A stretch of 64,000 nucleotides of DNA from Candidatus Kinetoplastibacterium galatii TCC219 (GCF_000340905.1 NC_020284.1:682001-746000); one strand, 5' to 3'; shown: positions 38,685-48,086, counted from the first letter of the stretch. Notes: generated by a model from the sequence alone, not told the origin. Translations and numbers: made by a program.

Positions 38685-40250
38685 TTAATTATCTTTTGAA
38701 AAAAGATTATGTCTATCAATATTATCGCCCTCAAAATCAGGACCTTTTCTAATAGCTGCTAACATCAATTTGAAACCTACTATAAATAAAGTAGTGTATA
38801 TAAGCAAGAAAACACCTAGGCTAATGGATAGATCTAACAATGACAATCCTGAAGCTGCGTAGTAAGTAGGAAGTACACCTTCTATTACCCATGGTTGCCT
38901 TCCATACTCTGCAACGAACCAACCACATTCTAACGCAACCCATGGTAGAGGTATGCTAAATAAAAATATCTTCAACAAATATTTATAATTATGCAAACCT
39001 TTTTTCATTGAGAACCATAAAGAAGTAGCAAAAAGAATTGCAAAGTAGAATCCAAGAGCAACCATAATTCTAAAACAATAGAACAAGGCGGTAACATTAC
39101 CTGGAACTGTGTCTAGAGCTGCTTTAGCAATATCATCAGAAGTTGCTTTGCTTAAATCAGATTGGTAGCGTTTAACTAATAAAGCATATCCTAAAGATTT
39201 CCAGTTGTTATTGAATAATTCTCTAGCTTCTTTATCATCAGAATTAGCTCTTATTCTTTCTAAAGAATTAAAAGCAACAATACCTCTCAGAATCTCATCT
39301 TTTGCAGTTTCAACAAGATCATTAATTCCTGATATTTCCTTATCAAGAGAACGAGTTCCTATTATACCCATAACATAAGGTATTTTAATCTCAAAATCAT
39401 TCTTACGTTCTTTTTGATTAGGGATAGCCAACAAGTTAAAAGAAGCCGGCGCCGGTTCAGTTTCCCACATCGATTCTATAGCTGCAATTTTCATCTTCTG
39501 ATGGCTAGAAGCTAGATATCCACTCTCATCACCTAGTACTATAGAAGAAAGTGACCCAAAAAATCCAAATGCTACAGCAACTGATAATGATCTCTTAGCA
39601 ATTTCCAGATTACGACCCTTAAGCAGGTACCAAGAACTAATACCACAAACAAAAATGGCGCCAGTGATATAACCTGCACTAACTGTATGCAAAAACTTGC
39701 TTTGTGCTGTCTCGCTAAGAAGAACAGAAAAAAAACTATCCATCTCCATTCTCATGGTGTCTGGATTAAAAGAAGCACCTACTGGATTCTGCATCCAAGC
39801 ATTGGCTACTAAAATCCATAGAGCAGATAAATTAGTACCGAAAGCCACTAACCAAGTAACTATTAAATGCCCGATTTTAGATAGACGATCCCAGCCGAAA
39901 AAGAATAAACCAACAAATGTAGCCTCCAGAAAGAAAGCTGATAAACCTTCAAGTGCTAAAGGAGCTCCGAAAATATCTCCAACATAGTGACTATAGTAAG
40001 ACCAATTCATGCCAAATTGGAATTCCATCACAACGCCCGTTGCAACACCTAAAGCAAAATTAATGCCAAATAAAGTACCCCAGAATATCGTGATACGCTT
40101 CCATATCTCTTTGCCAGTAATCACATAAACACTTTCCATAATCGCAAGCAACACAGACAATCCAAGCGTTAATGGAACAAAAATGAAATGATAAAAAGCT
40201 GTAGCAGCAAATTGAAGTCTGGAAAGATCGACTACGTCAAGATAACCCAT
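38685..40250 (-). CDS. cydA: Cytochrome bd ubiquinol oxidase subunit I
   Basis: Main subunit of the quinol oxidase that binds hemes b558, b595 and d. The N-terminal LSRLQFAATAFYHFIFVPLTLG carries the proximal heme His. HTVSAGYITGA holds a second heme His, and GRQPWVIEGVLPT is the invariant quinol-side motif. The Q-loop lies around residues 245-370. I choose the ATG at 40250 (521 residues), preceded by AAGGGA; an in-frame ATG at 40286 would add 12 residues and echoes the same MGYL coding sequence. It is first of cydABXDC and the only oxidase seen here. Confidence 0.95.
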   Translation of the reverse strand: MGYLDVVDLSRLQFAATAFYHFIFVPLTLGLSVLLAIMESVYVITGKEIWKRITIFWGTLFGINFALGVATGVVMEFQFGMNWSYYSHYVGDIFGAPLALEGLSAFFLEATFVGLFFFGWDRLSKIGHLIVTWLVAFGTNLSALWILVANAWMQNPVGASFNPDTMRMEMDSFFSVLLSETAQSKFLHTVSAGYITGAIFVCGISSWYLLKGRNLEIAKRSLSVAVAFGFFGSLSSIVLGDESGYLASSHQKMKIAAIESMWETEPAPASFNLLAIPNQKERKNDFEIKIPYVMGIIGTRSLDKEISGINDLVETAKDEILRGIVAFNSLERIRANSDDKEARELFNNNWKSLGYALLVKRYQSDLSKATSDDIAKAALDTVPGNVTALFYCFRIMVALGFYFAILFATSLWFSMKKGLHNYKYLLKIFLFSIPLPWVALECGWFVAEYGRQPWVIEGVLPTYYAASGLSLLDLSISLGVFLLIYTTLFIVGFKLMLAAIRKGPDFEGDNIDRHNLFSKDN

Positions 40251-40548
40251 CAAAATCCCTTTTTCTATGAGAAACAGATAACCCAACTACATAAGACACA
40301 ATAACAAACCCATAAGTATATAAGTACTATAGATTTAATCTAAAAAAACTTATGTATAAAAAACCATGAAACTCACCAGCATTTAACAAACAACTTTAAT
40401 ATTGCTGATAAACAAATCATCGATATAGTATAATTCTACAACTTTGATTAGCTTAACAATAGTTATTTGATCTATAAGAGATAATTATTACAAAACTAAT
40501 GATAACTAAACAACAAATAACGACATTGCGACATAAACTAAACATTAC
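40251..40548. other. 298-base divergent gap between cydA and kdsD
   Basis: AT-rich region that must hold the promoters of the cyd operon and of the kdsD-hpf cluster. I looked for an FNR/Anr-type TTGAT-N4-ATCAA site that could give oxygen control of cytochrome bd and did not find one. Confidence 0.5.
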
Positions 40549-41535
40549 ATGGACATAAAAATATCAAATGAAGATGTTATCTCATCTGCTCACAGGACTT
40601 TGAGAATCGAAGCTAGAGCAATTGAGGAAATATCATTTAGATTAAATAATGAGTTTATCCTATCGGTAAAAATGTTATTATCGTGCAAGGGCAGAGTTAT
40701 AGTTAGCGGAATAGGTAAAACAGGTCACATCGGCAGGAAAATAGCAGCCACCTTAGCATCTACTGGAACTCCAGCTTTTTTTGTGCATGCAGCGGAAGCT
40801 ATGCACGGTGATTTAGGTATGTTAACTAAAAATGATGTCCTCGTAGCTATATCTTATTCAGGATCAGGTCCTGAACTTTTGTCAATCTTGCCAACTGCTA
40901 AAAGACTAGGTATAAAAATAATAGCTATTACAGGAAACATAAAGTCAGAAATAGCTAATCTATCTGATTCTATTTTAGATATAAACGTACAGCAAGAAGC
41001 ATGTCCATTGAATCTAGCACCAACTGCTAGTACAACTGCAGCATTAGCACTAGGTGATGCTCTAGCGGTAGCATGCTTAGAACTTAGATGTTTTAATCTT
41101 AATGATTTTGCTAGATCTCACCCTGGTGGAACACTGGGAAGAAACTTGTTAACATTAGTTCAAGATATAATGCGACCCATAGAATTATTGCCAATAGTGC
41201 ACCCAAGCTTATCAATACTTGAAGCATTAGATATAATATCAAGCAAAAATATGGGCATGGCGATAATTATTGATGATAATAAGATACCTCTAGGTATATT
41301 TACAGATGGAGACTTGAGACGATTATTGATAAAACATAAAGGTGATATTTGCAAAATTAGCATACTAAGTGGTATGAGTTCAAAACCATATTGCATACCA
41401 CCTAGAGCTTTAGCCATAGAGGCTGCTAAAACAATGCATGAAAAACAAATAAATCAAATTATAGTACTAGATGAAGGCAGTTCATTAATAGGAGCTCTTC
41501 ATATACATGATCTAATTAATGCAAAAATAATATAG
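40549..41535 (+). CDS. kdsD: D-arabinose 5-phosphate isomerase
   Basis: Converts ribulose 5-phosphate to arabinose 5-phosphate, the first step of Kdo synthesis for LPS. The SIS domain (about 35-185) has SGIGKTGHIGRKIAATLASTG and the catalytic-His region VHAAEAMHGDLGML. Two CBS repeats follow (about 205-325). Length (328) is normal. It is first of kdsD-kdsC-lptC-lptA-lptB-hpf, all closely spaced. Confidence 0.96.
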   Translation: MDIKISNEDVISSAHRTLRIEARAIEEISFRLNNEFILSVKMLLSCKGRVIVSGIGKTGHIGRKIAATLASTGTPAFFVHAAEAMHGDLGMLTKNDVLVAISYSGSGPELLSILPTAKRLGIKIIAITGNIKSEIANLSDSILDINVQQEACPLNLAPTASTTAALALGDALAVACLELRCFNLNDFARSHPGGTLGRNLLTLVQDIMRPIELLPIVHPSLSILEALDIISSKNMGMAIIIDDNKIPLGIFTDGDLRRLLIKHKGDICKISILSGMSSKPYCIPPRALAIEAAKTMHEKQINQIIVLDEGSSLIGALHIHDLINAKII

Positions 41536-41536
41536 C

Positions 41537-42091
41537 ATGATATATCCAAAAGAATTTACAGAGATGTTATTGCAAGATATCCCAGAGAATATTATAAATT
41601 CTATTTCTAAAATTAAGCTTATGATTTTTGATGTAGATGGAGTATTTACTGATGGAAGCATGTTATACACTAAACATGGAGAACATGTAAAAAAATTTAA
41701 TGCACTTGACGGGAAGGGAGTTCAATTGCTTATAAATAAAGGCATAGAAGTAGCTATTATATCTGGCAGGGAAAATGATGCAGTATTGTATAGAATGATT
41801 GAACTTGGAATCAAATTCATATATCAAAATGTTATTGCAAAACTAGATACAGTAATATCATTATCTAATATTTTAAACATTTCAATTAATAATATAGGAT
41901 TCATGGGTGACGATATAATAGATATGGATGTTATGAATAAAGTTTCTTTCTCTGCAAGTGTTCCTAATGCACCTAAATATGTTCAGAGTATTGCTAACTG
42001 GGTATCAAAAAGCAATGGTGGTAATGGGGCAGTAAGAGAATGCTGTGATTTGATTCTAGCTGTTAAACAAAATTACTTGATTCATTATTAA
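41537..42091 (+). CDS. kdsC: 3-deoxy-D-manno-octulosonate 8-phosphate phosphatase
   Basis: HAD-family phosphatase that yields free Kdo. The nucleophile motif MIFDVDGVFTDG has Asp32 and Asp34. The later blocks AIISGRENDAV and the metal-binding GDDIIDMDVM follow. Length (184) is normal for this minimal C0-type HAD. It starts one base after the kdsD stop and is followed 3 bases later by the shortened lptC. Confidence 0.95.
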   Translation: MIYPKEFTEMLLQDIPENIINSISKIKLMIFDVDGVFTDGSMLYTKHGEHVKKFNALDGKGVQLLINKGIEVAIISGRENDAVLYRMIELGIKFIYQNVIAKLDTVISLSNILNISINNIGFMGDDIIDMDVMNKVSFSASVPNAPKYVQSIANWVSKSNGGNGAVRECCDLILAVKQNYLIHY

Positions 42092-42094
42092 TTA

Positions 42095-42370
42095 ATGGTA
42101 ATACGTGCATACAGAGTTCTTACAATATTAATAATGCTATCTGTTTTTATTTTATTAGCGAATTTAAACTGGAATATACTATGTAGTAACTATCAAGTAG
42201 AACAAGCTGATAGCGAAACAATTGAGTACTATGGAAATAATTTTTTTGTTATAGAGATAGACGAGAATGATGAAACTGTGAAAATCATAAATGGGGAATC
42301 AGCATATAAAACAATTGATAATGAAACAGTAAAAATTAAAAATCCAAATATAATATTTAACAAAAAATAA
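42095..42370 (+). CDS. lptC: Short LptC-like LPS transport protein
   Basis: Only 91 residues, against about 190-200 for typical LptC. An N-terminal transmembrane anchor (residues 7-24) is followed by a short periplasmic beta-rich part whose GESAYKTIDNETVKIKNP stretch matches the first beta-jellyroll repeat pattern. It then stops. Position between kdsC and lptA makes lptC the clear positional assignment. Nothing continues in another frame, so this is truncation rather than a single frameshift. LptC normally links the LptB2FG exporter to LptA; a half-length form may still do so. Confidence 0.7.
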   Translation: MVIRAYRVLTILIMLSVFILLANLNWNILCSNYQVEQADSETIEYYGNNFFVIEIDENDETVKIINGESAYKTIDNETVKIKNPNIIFNKK

Positions 42371-42397
42371 TAAACAATAGAATCATAAAAGATATTT

Positions 42398-42976
42398 ATG
42401 ATAAAAAAATCTGTTCTAGCTAGAGTAGGCATGCTTATCTCTATAGCAATAACGCTAATAATAAGAAGTGGCCCAGCAAATTCAAAAAGCCTAGAAATAT
42501 TTTCACAAAATAAACCAAGTCTAAAACTATCGTCTAATGAGCTAATTTATAATGATTCAATCAATGGATATCTTTTGCTAAGCAATATGCTAATAGAATA
42601 TGGAACAATTAGTATTAAGTCAGATAACTTTGTTATATACACCAATAACTACGATATAAATAATTCTATAGTTTTGTCTATAGTGGCTAAGAATACAATA
42701 AATGAGATATTTTCTAAATTTTGTATCTTTAATCAACATGAATTAGTTATTGAAAGCAAAATAATTGAATGTAATGGCTCAATGAATGAGATTAAAATTA
42801 CAGATGTTATCATCAAAAACATGGATGACAAAACACCTTTGTGTTGTATCATAGCCCCAACTATAGTAATCAATACAAAAAATGGAACATTTAAAGCATA
42901 TAAAGTAGATAATAATAAAGTCAGGGTAATGATTCCCTCTATTTTAGATTTCAAGAAATTCAAACCTATTGAGTAA
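42398..42976 (+). CDS. lptA: LptA-like periplasmic LPS transport protein
   Basis: A 192-residue protein with a signal-like hydrophobic N-terminus (about 10-28, ending near GPANSKS), then a beta-strand-rich OstA/LptA-type region: KLSSNELIYNDSINGYLLLSN and KSDNFVIYTN recall the repeated strand pattern. The sequence is strongly diverged, and the usual conserved fRQ-type motif is not evident. Position between lptC and lptB supports the assignment. LptA would form the periplasmic bridge that carries LPS. Confidence 0.7.
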   Translation: MIKKSVLARVGMLISIAITLIIRSGPANSKSLEIFSQNKPSLKLSSNELIYNDSINGYLLLSNMLIEYGTISIKSDNFVIYTNNYDINNSIVLSIVAKNTINEIFSKFCIFNQHELVIESKIIECNGSMNEIKITDVIIKNMDDKTPLCCIIAPTIVINTKNGTFKAYKVDNNKVRVMIPSILDFKKFKPIE

Positions 42977-42988
42977 AATAACATTAGA

Positions 42989-43762
42989 ATGCTTACAAAT
43001 ATTATAAACAATTGTAAAAACAATTATTCAATACTAAAAGCAAATAATATTAAAAAATCATACAATGGGAGAGATACGGTTAAAGATATTTCTCTATATG
43101 TGAAAAACAGCGAGATTGTTGGTTTGCTAGGTCCTAATGGCGCAGGTAAAACAACTAGTTTCTATATGATTCTAGGAATAATACCTGTTGATTCTGGATC
43201 TATAGAAATAGATGAGGAAAATATAACAAATTTACCCATATATAAACGATCATTATTAGGAATATCGTATTTACCACAAGATGCCTCAGTATTCCGTGGA
43301 TTAAATGTAGAAAATAATATTAAAGCTATTTTAGAGATTCAAAAAAGAAATGGGAAAAAACTATCCAAAATAGAAATTAATGAATATACAAATACACTAC
43401 TCGATCAGTTACAGATTTCAAATATTCGTCGTAATATGGCAATATCACTATCAGGTGGTGAGCGACGCAGGGTAGAAATAGCAAGGGTTCTAGCAACAGA
43501 ACCAAGATTCATACTGTTAGACGAACCATTTGCAGGAGTTGACCCAATATCCATACTAGAAATACAAAAAATTATTGTCTTCTTAAAATCTCGTAACATA
43601 GGAATACTTATTACAGATCATAATGTTAGAGAAACTTTAGGGATATGTGATAGAGCCTATATAATAAACGAAGGTAGTGTCATATCTAGTGGGAGACCAG
43701 ATAAAATTATAAATAATGAATTAGTTAGAAAGGTATACTTAGGAGATAAATTCAACATGTAA
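42989..43762 (+). CDS. lptB: LPS export ABC transporter ATPase
   Basis: Cytoplasmic ATPase that drives LptB2FG. Walker [10 protein letters not shown] is near residue 51, followed by the Q-loop [13 protein letters not shown]. The signature [16 protein letters not shown], Walker [15 protein letters not shown] and the switch His in [10 protein letters not shown] are all present. Length is 257, with about 15 extra residues at the N-terminus. In relatives rpoN follows at once; here a 65-base gap leads to hpf. Confidence 0.95.
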   Translation: MLTNIINNCKNNYSILKANNIKKSYNGRDTVKDISLYVKNSEIVGLLGPNGAGKTTSFYMILGIIPVDSGSIEIDEENITNLPIYKRSLLGISYLPQDASVFRGLNVENNIKAILEIQKRNGKKLSKIEINEYTNTLLDQLQISNIRRNMAISLSGGERRRVEIARVLATEPRFILLDEPFAGVDPISILEIQKIIVFLKSRNIGILITDHNVRETLGICDRAYIINEGSVISSGRPDKIINNELVRKVYLGDKFNM

Positions 43763-43827
43763 ATGTTGTTTCCATTCTTTATTAAGCATAGAATATCAGT
43801 TCACTCTCAGAATAACAGGAGAATGTT

Positions 43828-44124
43828 ATGGATCTAAATATAATAGGTCGTAACGTAGAGATAACTACGGCAATGAATGAGTATATATCGAAAAAGTTAA
43901 GTAACACCTTACTTAGAATTGATAGCGAATTATATGCTAGTGTTTCTGTTTATATAGAGCACTCACAACATAATATAGAAATAAATATTAGACATATAAA
44001 TAGAACTATATTACATTGCAAATCATCTGATACCAACCTATATGATGCAGTGGATAGTTTAGCGGAAAAAGTAAATAGACAACTTGTTAAACTAAAAGAA
44101 AAAGAACAAGAAAAATTTTTCTAA
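43828..44124 (+). CDS. hpf: Ribosome hibernation promoting factor, short form
   Basis: Binds the 30S subunit and promotes inactive 100S or 70S ribosomes in stationary phase. The 98-residue single-domain form shows the family pattern: LNIIGRNVEITTAMNEYISKKL, then the basic strands, and NLYDAVDSLAEKVNRQLVKLKEK at the end. AGGAG lies 6 bases ahead of the ATG. In relatives it follows rpoN; that gene is missing here. A terminator follows. Confidence 0.94.
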   Translation: MDLNIIGRNVEITTAMNEYISKKLSNTLLRIDSELYASVSVYIEHSQHNIEINIRHINRTILHCKSSDTNLYDAVDSLAEKVNRQLVKLKEKEQEKFF

Positions 44125-44130
44125 TTATTT

Positions 44131-44176
44131 ATGCATTAAGATAATTGTCAATAATCTTGCATTTTTTATTTTATTT
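44131..44176 (+). terminator. Rho-independent terminator after hpf
   Basis: ATGCA..AGAT pairs with ATCTTGCAT (44154-44162), nine base pairs with a three-base bulge, followed by a T-rich run TTTTTTATTTTATTT. It ends the kdsD-hpf cluster and separates hprK, which occupies the far side of the position where ptsN would be expected. Confidence 0.6.
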
Positions 44177-44284
44177 AGTTACCAAATAACTGAATTGTAA
44201 ATCAGTTATCGATTCTAACTATGACGAGATTATAATTATTGTGGATATTTTTCATTAACGATAAATTTAACAATACATTTAGGT

Positions 44285-45220
44285 ATGCTACCAACACTAC
44301 AAGAATTAGTTCAGGATAATAATGAGAAAATAAAATTTCAATGGATAGCAGGACAGTCGTCCTCTAATCGATTAATATCAGATGAAGATACTTCTGCTGC
44401 TAATATTGTTGGACACCTGAATCTTATTCATCCATCTAGAATACAAATTTTTGGATTGGAAGAGATGGACTATTACATCCGTCTTGAAAAAAGTAGACAA
44501 ATAAACTACATAAAAGAATTATACAATGGGAAATCTCCTGCTATTTTAATAGCAAATAATCTACAGGCTCCTCAAATTTTAATTAATAACTGTAGTCAAT
44601 ATAACATACCTCTGTTGTCAACTCACATAGATGCAGCAAAACTAATAGATATTCTGAGAGTGTATATTAGTAAAAAACTGGCACCTATTGAGACTATTCA
44701 TGGTGTATTCTTAGACGTATTCGGCATAGGGGTACTCATTACCGGCAAATCAGGGCTTGGAAAAAGTGAGCTGGCTCTCGAGCTTATATCACGAGGCCAT
44801 GTATTAATAGCAGATGATGTTGTGGAATTGTTTCAGGTTGCTCCAAGTATTGTAGAAGGTAAATGTCCAGCATTATTGCAAAATTTACTAGAAGTTCGAG
44901 GACTTGGGCTATTAGACATAAGAACAATATTTGGAGAAATTGCTGTACGCCATAAAATGAGATTGAAACTTGTGGTTAATTTAACAAAACAGTCTAGCAA
45001 TGATACTAGTTTTGAAAGACTTCCTCTGCAAAAAGTAGTTACTCAAAATATCCTTGGAATACCTATAAGGTCTGTCACTATACAGGTTGCTGCTGGCAGG
45101 AATCTCGCGGTTATAGTTGAGGCTGCTGTAAGGAATACTATTCTACAAATGCGAGGTATAGACACACTTGGTGATTTTATAGAACGACAAACTATTGCAA
45201 TATTAAGTAACAACACATAG
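44285..45220 (+). CDS. hprK: HPr kinase/phosphorylase
   Basis: Bifunctional enzyme that phosphorylates and dephosphorylates HPr on Ser46. Walker A is GKSGLGKSELAL near residue 153. HVLIADDVVEL follows, and the family signature is LEVRGLGLLDIRTIFGE. The N-terminal domain (1-130) is present. Length (311) is normal. The gene looks intact, although its usual neighbours rpoN, ptsN and rapZ are absent from the cluster; HPr itself is not encoded in this window. Confidence 0.93.
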   Translation: MLPTLQELVQDNNEKIKFQWIAGQSSSNRLISDEDTSAANIVGHLNLIHPSRIQIFGLEEMDYYIRLEKSRQINYIKELYNGKSPAILIANNLQAPQILINNCSQYNIPLLSTHIDAAKLIDILRVYISKKLAPIETIHGVFLDVFGIGVLITGKSGLGKSELALELISRGHVLIADDVVELFQVAPSIVEGKCPALLQNLLEVRGLGLLDIRTIFGEIAVRHKMRLKLVVNLTKQSSNDTSFERLPLQKVVTQNILGIPIRSVTIQVAAGRNLAVIVEAAVRNTILQMRGIDTLGDFIERQTIAILSNNT

Positions 45221-45734
45221 ATTTCTATTGTAATGATTGAAATAAGATTATTTTTATAACATAATTACCATGCAAAAAGTCATTATTGAAATGCTAGAGC
45301 ATTATAGATATAGAATGTCCTGTTGAGCTATAAAAGTTACCATGAAATGCTACTTGAATTTTAGGTAAAATTTATACTTTGTGTTTGATATATAAAATAT
45401 ATCATTAATAAAATAGAAAAATAGCTTTAATAATCAAAAAATAAAACTGAATCCTTATCTGAATGAACTTAACTAGAAAAAGATTATTCTTTAGTTAAGA
45501 AAACAAAAACATATAATTAACATATCTAAAGAAATATATTAGTTAACAATTTGACAGTTAACGAAATGAACGTGAGGATATTGAGAGTTTATTTATATAA
45601 GACATAATTTAATATTTATATTATTCGTCAAATTGACTAGCATAACAGTAGCCAAGATGAGCAACGAACAGCTTAAATTAATATTATAAAGAAAAAGTTG
45701 AAGATAAAAAATTTGCAAACTTACTTTTAATATA
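45221..45734. other. 514-base gap between hprK and ogt
   Basis: AT-rich with no supported gene. In relatives rapZ follows hprK. I looked for its start and Walker motif and saw no remnant. A 73-codon minus-strand frame (45593-45814) overlaps ogt in another frame and looks fortuitous. Confidence 0.5.
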
Positions 45735-46313
45735 TTAAATAAATGATTCACCATGTTCCCATTCTGCAAGGCATTTAGAATTTTTAGAACAATCTGTGTA
45801 TAAATGCCCTTCATGGTTAAGCAATTGTTGTTTTCTACTTAAACCACCAGAGAATCCAGATAATTCTGTATTTATAGCAACAACTCTGTGACATGGGTTT
45901 AATATTAAAATCGGATTATGACTAATTGCTTGTGAAACTGCTCGATATGATTTAGGTCTTCCTAAGAAGCAAGAAAATTCTTTATAGCTTATCGTATTTC
46001 CGAATCGTAAAAATCTCAGATTGCTCCACACTGATTTTTGAAAATCAGTACCGTAAAACTTTAAAGGCAAGTCAAAATCAAATCTTTCTTTTCTGAACCA
46101 TTGATTCAATTGATTAATAGCAATATTAAGTACAGGTGAAACTCCAAGTTTTAAAACATAATGGTTCTTAATATTATTAGTAAAAATACTATCCATATCA
46201 CAGAATGAAACACTAATGATACTATCATTTACAGAAACTAGCTTAATAGTACCCATAGGGCTTTCAAAAAAACAGTAAAACATATACTCTCTTTCTTCAA
46301 TCATGATCATCAT
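45735..46313 (-). CDS. ogt: Methylated-DNA--protein-cysteine methyltransferase
   Basis: Suicide repair enzyme that removes O6-alkyl groups from guanine. The active-site motif NPCHRVV has the acceptor Cys near residue 141. The preceding GNTISYKEF and AVSQAISHNPI segments form the DNA-binding helix-turn-helix with the arginine-finger equivalent. Length is 192 from the ATG at 46313, which overlaps the rsmI stop (ATGA). A later ATG at 46283 starts where many homologues do. Confidence 0.93.
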   Translation of the reverse strand: MMIMIEEREYMFYCFFESPMGTIKLVSVNDSIISVSFCDMDSIFTNNIKNHYVLKLGVSPVLNIAINQLNQWFRKERFDFDLPLKFYGTDFQKSVWSNLRFLRFGNTISYKEFSCFLGRPKSYRAVSQAISHNPILILNPCHRVVAINTELSGFSGGLSRKQQLLNHEGHLYTDCSKNSKCLAEWEHGESFI

Positions 46314-47239
46314 TCCCCACTAGATTTAAGTTTAATAGCTTTGTTATAAAGAAATTTTCTTGAGATTCCAGTCGATCCAGATACAACTCTAGCTGCTTCA
46401 GATAAAGTCATGTAGCTAAGTAAACTTTTTATTAATTCGTCAATGTTTATTAGTACATCTGTTTCTATATCTTTAGATTCATTACTATGAAGAATAAGAA
46501 CAAATTCACCTCTAAAATAATCAGAGTTGGCTGATAATAACCTAGAAGTTTCACCAAGAGAGATCGTATCTATTTTCTCGAATTTTTTAGTAAGCTCCTT
46601 TGCTATTGTAAGGATTCGCTCATCACCGCATATTTTTCTTAAGTCTTCTAAACTATCTATTATCCTATGAGAAGATTCGAATATTATTACTGGGAATTTT
46701 TTATTGCTCCATTCCTTAAACCAAAGTAATCTTTGACTTCGTTTAGATGGCACAAAACCAGCAAAAGCATATGAAGGATTCTCATCTGTAGTAACTCCAC
46801 TACTCATAAGTGCAGCAGTAACAGAACTAGCACCTGGAATCGGTATAATTCTATAACCATAAGATCCAACTTCCGATATAATTCTAGATCCTGGATCACT
46901 TATGCCAGGGGTGCCTGCATCTGATACTAAAGCAACTCTTTTTCCAGAACCTAAGTACTGACAAATTTTCCTAGATGCTTCCAATTCATTATGCCGATGT
47001 GCTGAGATTAATTTGTTTTCTATCCCATAAAACCTCAATAAATGATAACTGACCCTGGTATCCTCTGCAGCAATTAAATCAACCATGGATAATGAATAAA
47101 TAGCTCTAAAACTTATATCGGATAAATTTCCAATAGGAGTTGACACTATATAAAGAGTAGATATAGGCCAATCTTGCATAGCAACTTGTTCTATAGCAAA
47201 TTTAAAATCCATGTTTTTTAAAAAATCTGTCTTATCCAT
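46310..47239 (-). CDS. rsmI: 16S rRNA (cytidine(1402)-2'-O)-methyltransferase
   Basis: Tetrapyrrole-methylase-fold enzyme that 2'-O-methylates C1402. It has STPIGNLSDISFRAI near residue 34, AAEDTRVSYHLL, the SAM-binding VALVSDAGTPGISDPGSR and a C-terminal helical domain. Length is 309 from the first ATG; homologues usually start nearer the STPIGN strand, so Met21 (47179) is an alternative. It is divergent from dolP, as in relatives, and translationally overlaps ogt. Confidence 0.94.
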   Translation of the reverse strand: MDKTDFLKNMDFKFAIEQVAMQDWPISTLYIVSTPIGNLSDISFRAIYSLSMVDLIAAEDTRVSYHLLRFYGIENKLISAHRHNELEASRKICQYLGSGKRVALVSDAGTPGISDPGSRIISEVGSYGYRIIPIPGASSVTAALMSSGVTTDENPSYAFAGFVPSKRSQRLLWFKEWSNKKFPVIIFESSHRIIDSLEDLRKICGDERILTIAKELTKKFEKIDTISLGETSRLLSANSDYFRGEFVLILHSNESKDIETDVLINIDELIKSLLSYMTLSEAARVVSGSTGISRKFLYNKAIKLKSSGE

Positions 47240-47332
47240 ATTTGATTATGTACAATTTAAAGTTGAAAAAATACAATAAAAAATTCTCTAATAAAATAAA
47301 TACTAACTAATAACTTAAGCAAATAAAGAATC

Positions 47333-47366
47333 ACATCAAAATACCTAAAACATCAAAATACCTAAA
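47333..47366 (+). repeat. 17-base tandem duplication in the dolP leader
   Basis: The unit ACATCAAAATACCTAAA occurs twice head-to-tail (47333-47349 and 47350-47366), ending one base before the dolP ATG. The duplicate occupies the position of the ribosome binding site, which shows no purine-rich Shine-Dalgarno sequence. Confidence 0.95.
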
Positions 47367-47367
47367 A

Positions 47368-47979
47368 ATGAAAAATTTTATATTAGTATTAACTGTTACT
47401 GTAATGTTATCTGGTTGTACCCCTGTATTAATAGGAGGAGCTACTATAACAACTATGTCAATAATGTTAGACAGAAGAACCGTTGGGACGCAACTTGAAG
47501 ATCAAATTATTGAATTAAAAATCAAAAAAGGAATTTGCAATTATTTAACTGATATACATTCAGCTCGGATTTTAGTGAAATCATATAATCGAAGAGTTCT
47601 CTTAACTGGAGAAGTTGAGAATATTATACACATCTCTAACATAAACAAAATAGCAAATTCTGTAGATAATATAGAATCAATAATAAATCAAATAAAAGTG
47701 GAACAAGCTCCAACTTTTCGAATGGCTTTTTATGAAAAATGGATTTATTCTAAAATAAAAGCATCATTAATAAATAATAAAAATATACAATCAGGAACTA
47801 TATCTATTATCATTGATAGAGGAACAGTATTCCTAATGGGACTGGTTACTAGATATGAGGGGAATGAAGCTGCAATGACAGCCTCAAAAATTCACGGTGT
47901 TAAACAAGTAGTAAAACTATTTGAATATATAGACAAAAAAGCAACTAATATTGGATACAAAACTCTAAATGTTAGATAA
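47368..47979 (+). CDS. dolP: BON-domain outer-membrane lipoprotein (DolP/YraP family)
   Basis: Division- and envelope-associated lipoprotein. The signal peptide ends with lipobox LSGC, giving lipidated Cys17. Two BON domains follow (about 42-112 and 122-190), with SARILVKSYNRRVLLTGEV and TVFLMGLVTRYEGNEAA strands typical of BON. Length (203) is normal. In relatives yraN and a SIS gene stand between rsmI and this gene; they are absent. The 5' leader is duplicated. Confidence 0.88.
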   Translation: MKNFILVLTVTVMLSGCTPVLIGGATITTMSIMLDRRTVGTQLEDQIIELKIKKGICNYLTDIHSARILVKSYNRRVLLTGEVENIIHISNINKIANSVDNIESIINQIKVEQAPTFRMAFYEKWIYSKIKASLINNKNIQSGTISIIIDRGTVFLMGLVTRYEGNEAAMTASKIHGVKQVVKLFEYIDKKATNIGYKTLNVR

Positions 47980-47998
47980 TGTGATTGTTAAATAATCA
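47980..47998 (+). terminator. Weak hairpin after dolP
   Basis: GTGATT and AATCAC flank a 7-base loop directly after the dolP stop, followed by TAATTATTATAG. It is short and AT-rich, so it may be a weak terminator. Confidence 0.3.
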
Positions 47999-48086
47999 CT
48001 AATTATTATAGAGTGAAAGTTGGAGTCTTTTGAGAACGCTAAAAAGATTAAGATTAAAGCCATACACCTAATAAAATAAAGTTACT

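Noticed and set aside
45593-45814. 73-codon minus-strand frame in the hprK-ogt gap
   Set aside because: Overlaps the 3' part of ogt in another frame, has low-complexity Leu/Ile/Asn composition from AT bias, and has no recognisable motif.
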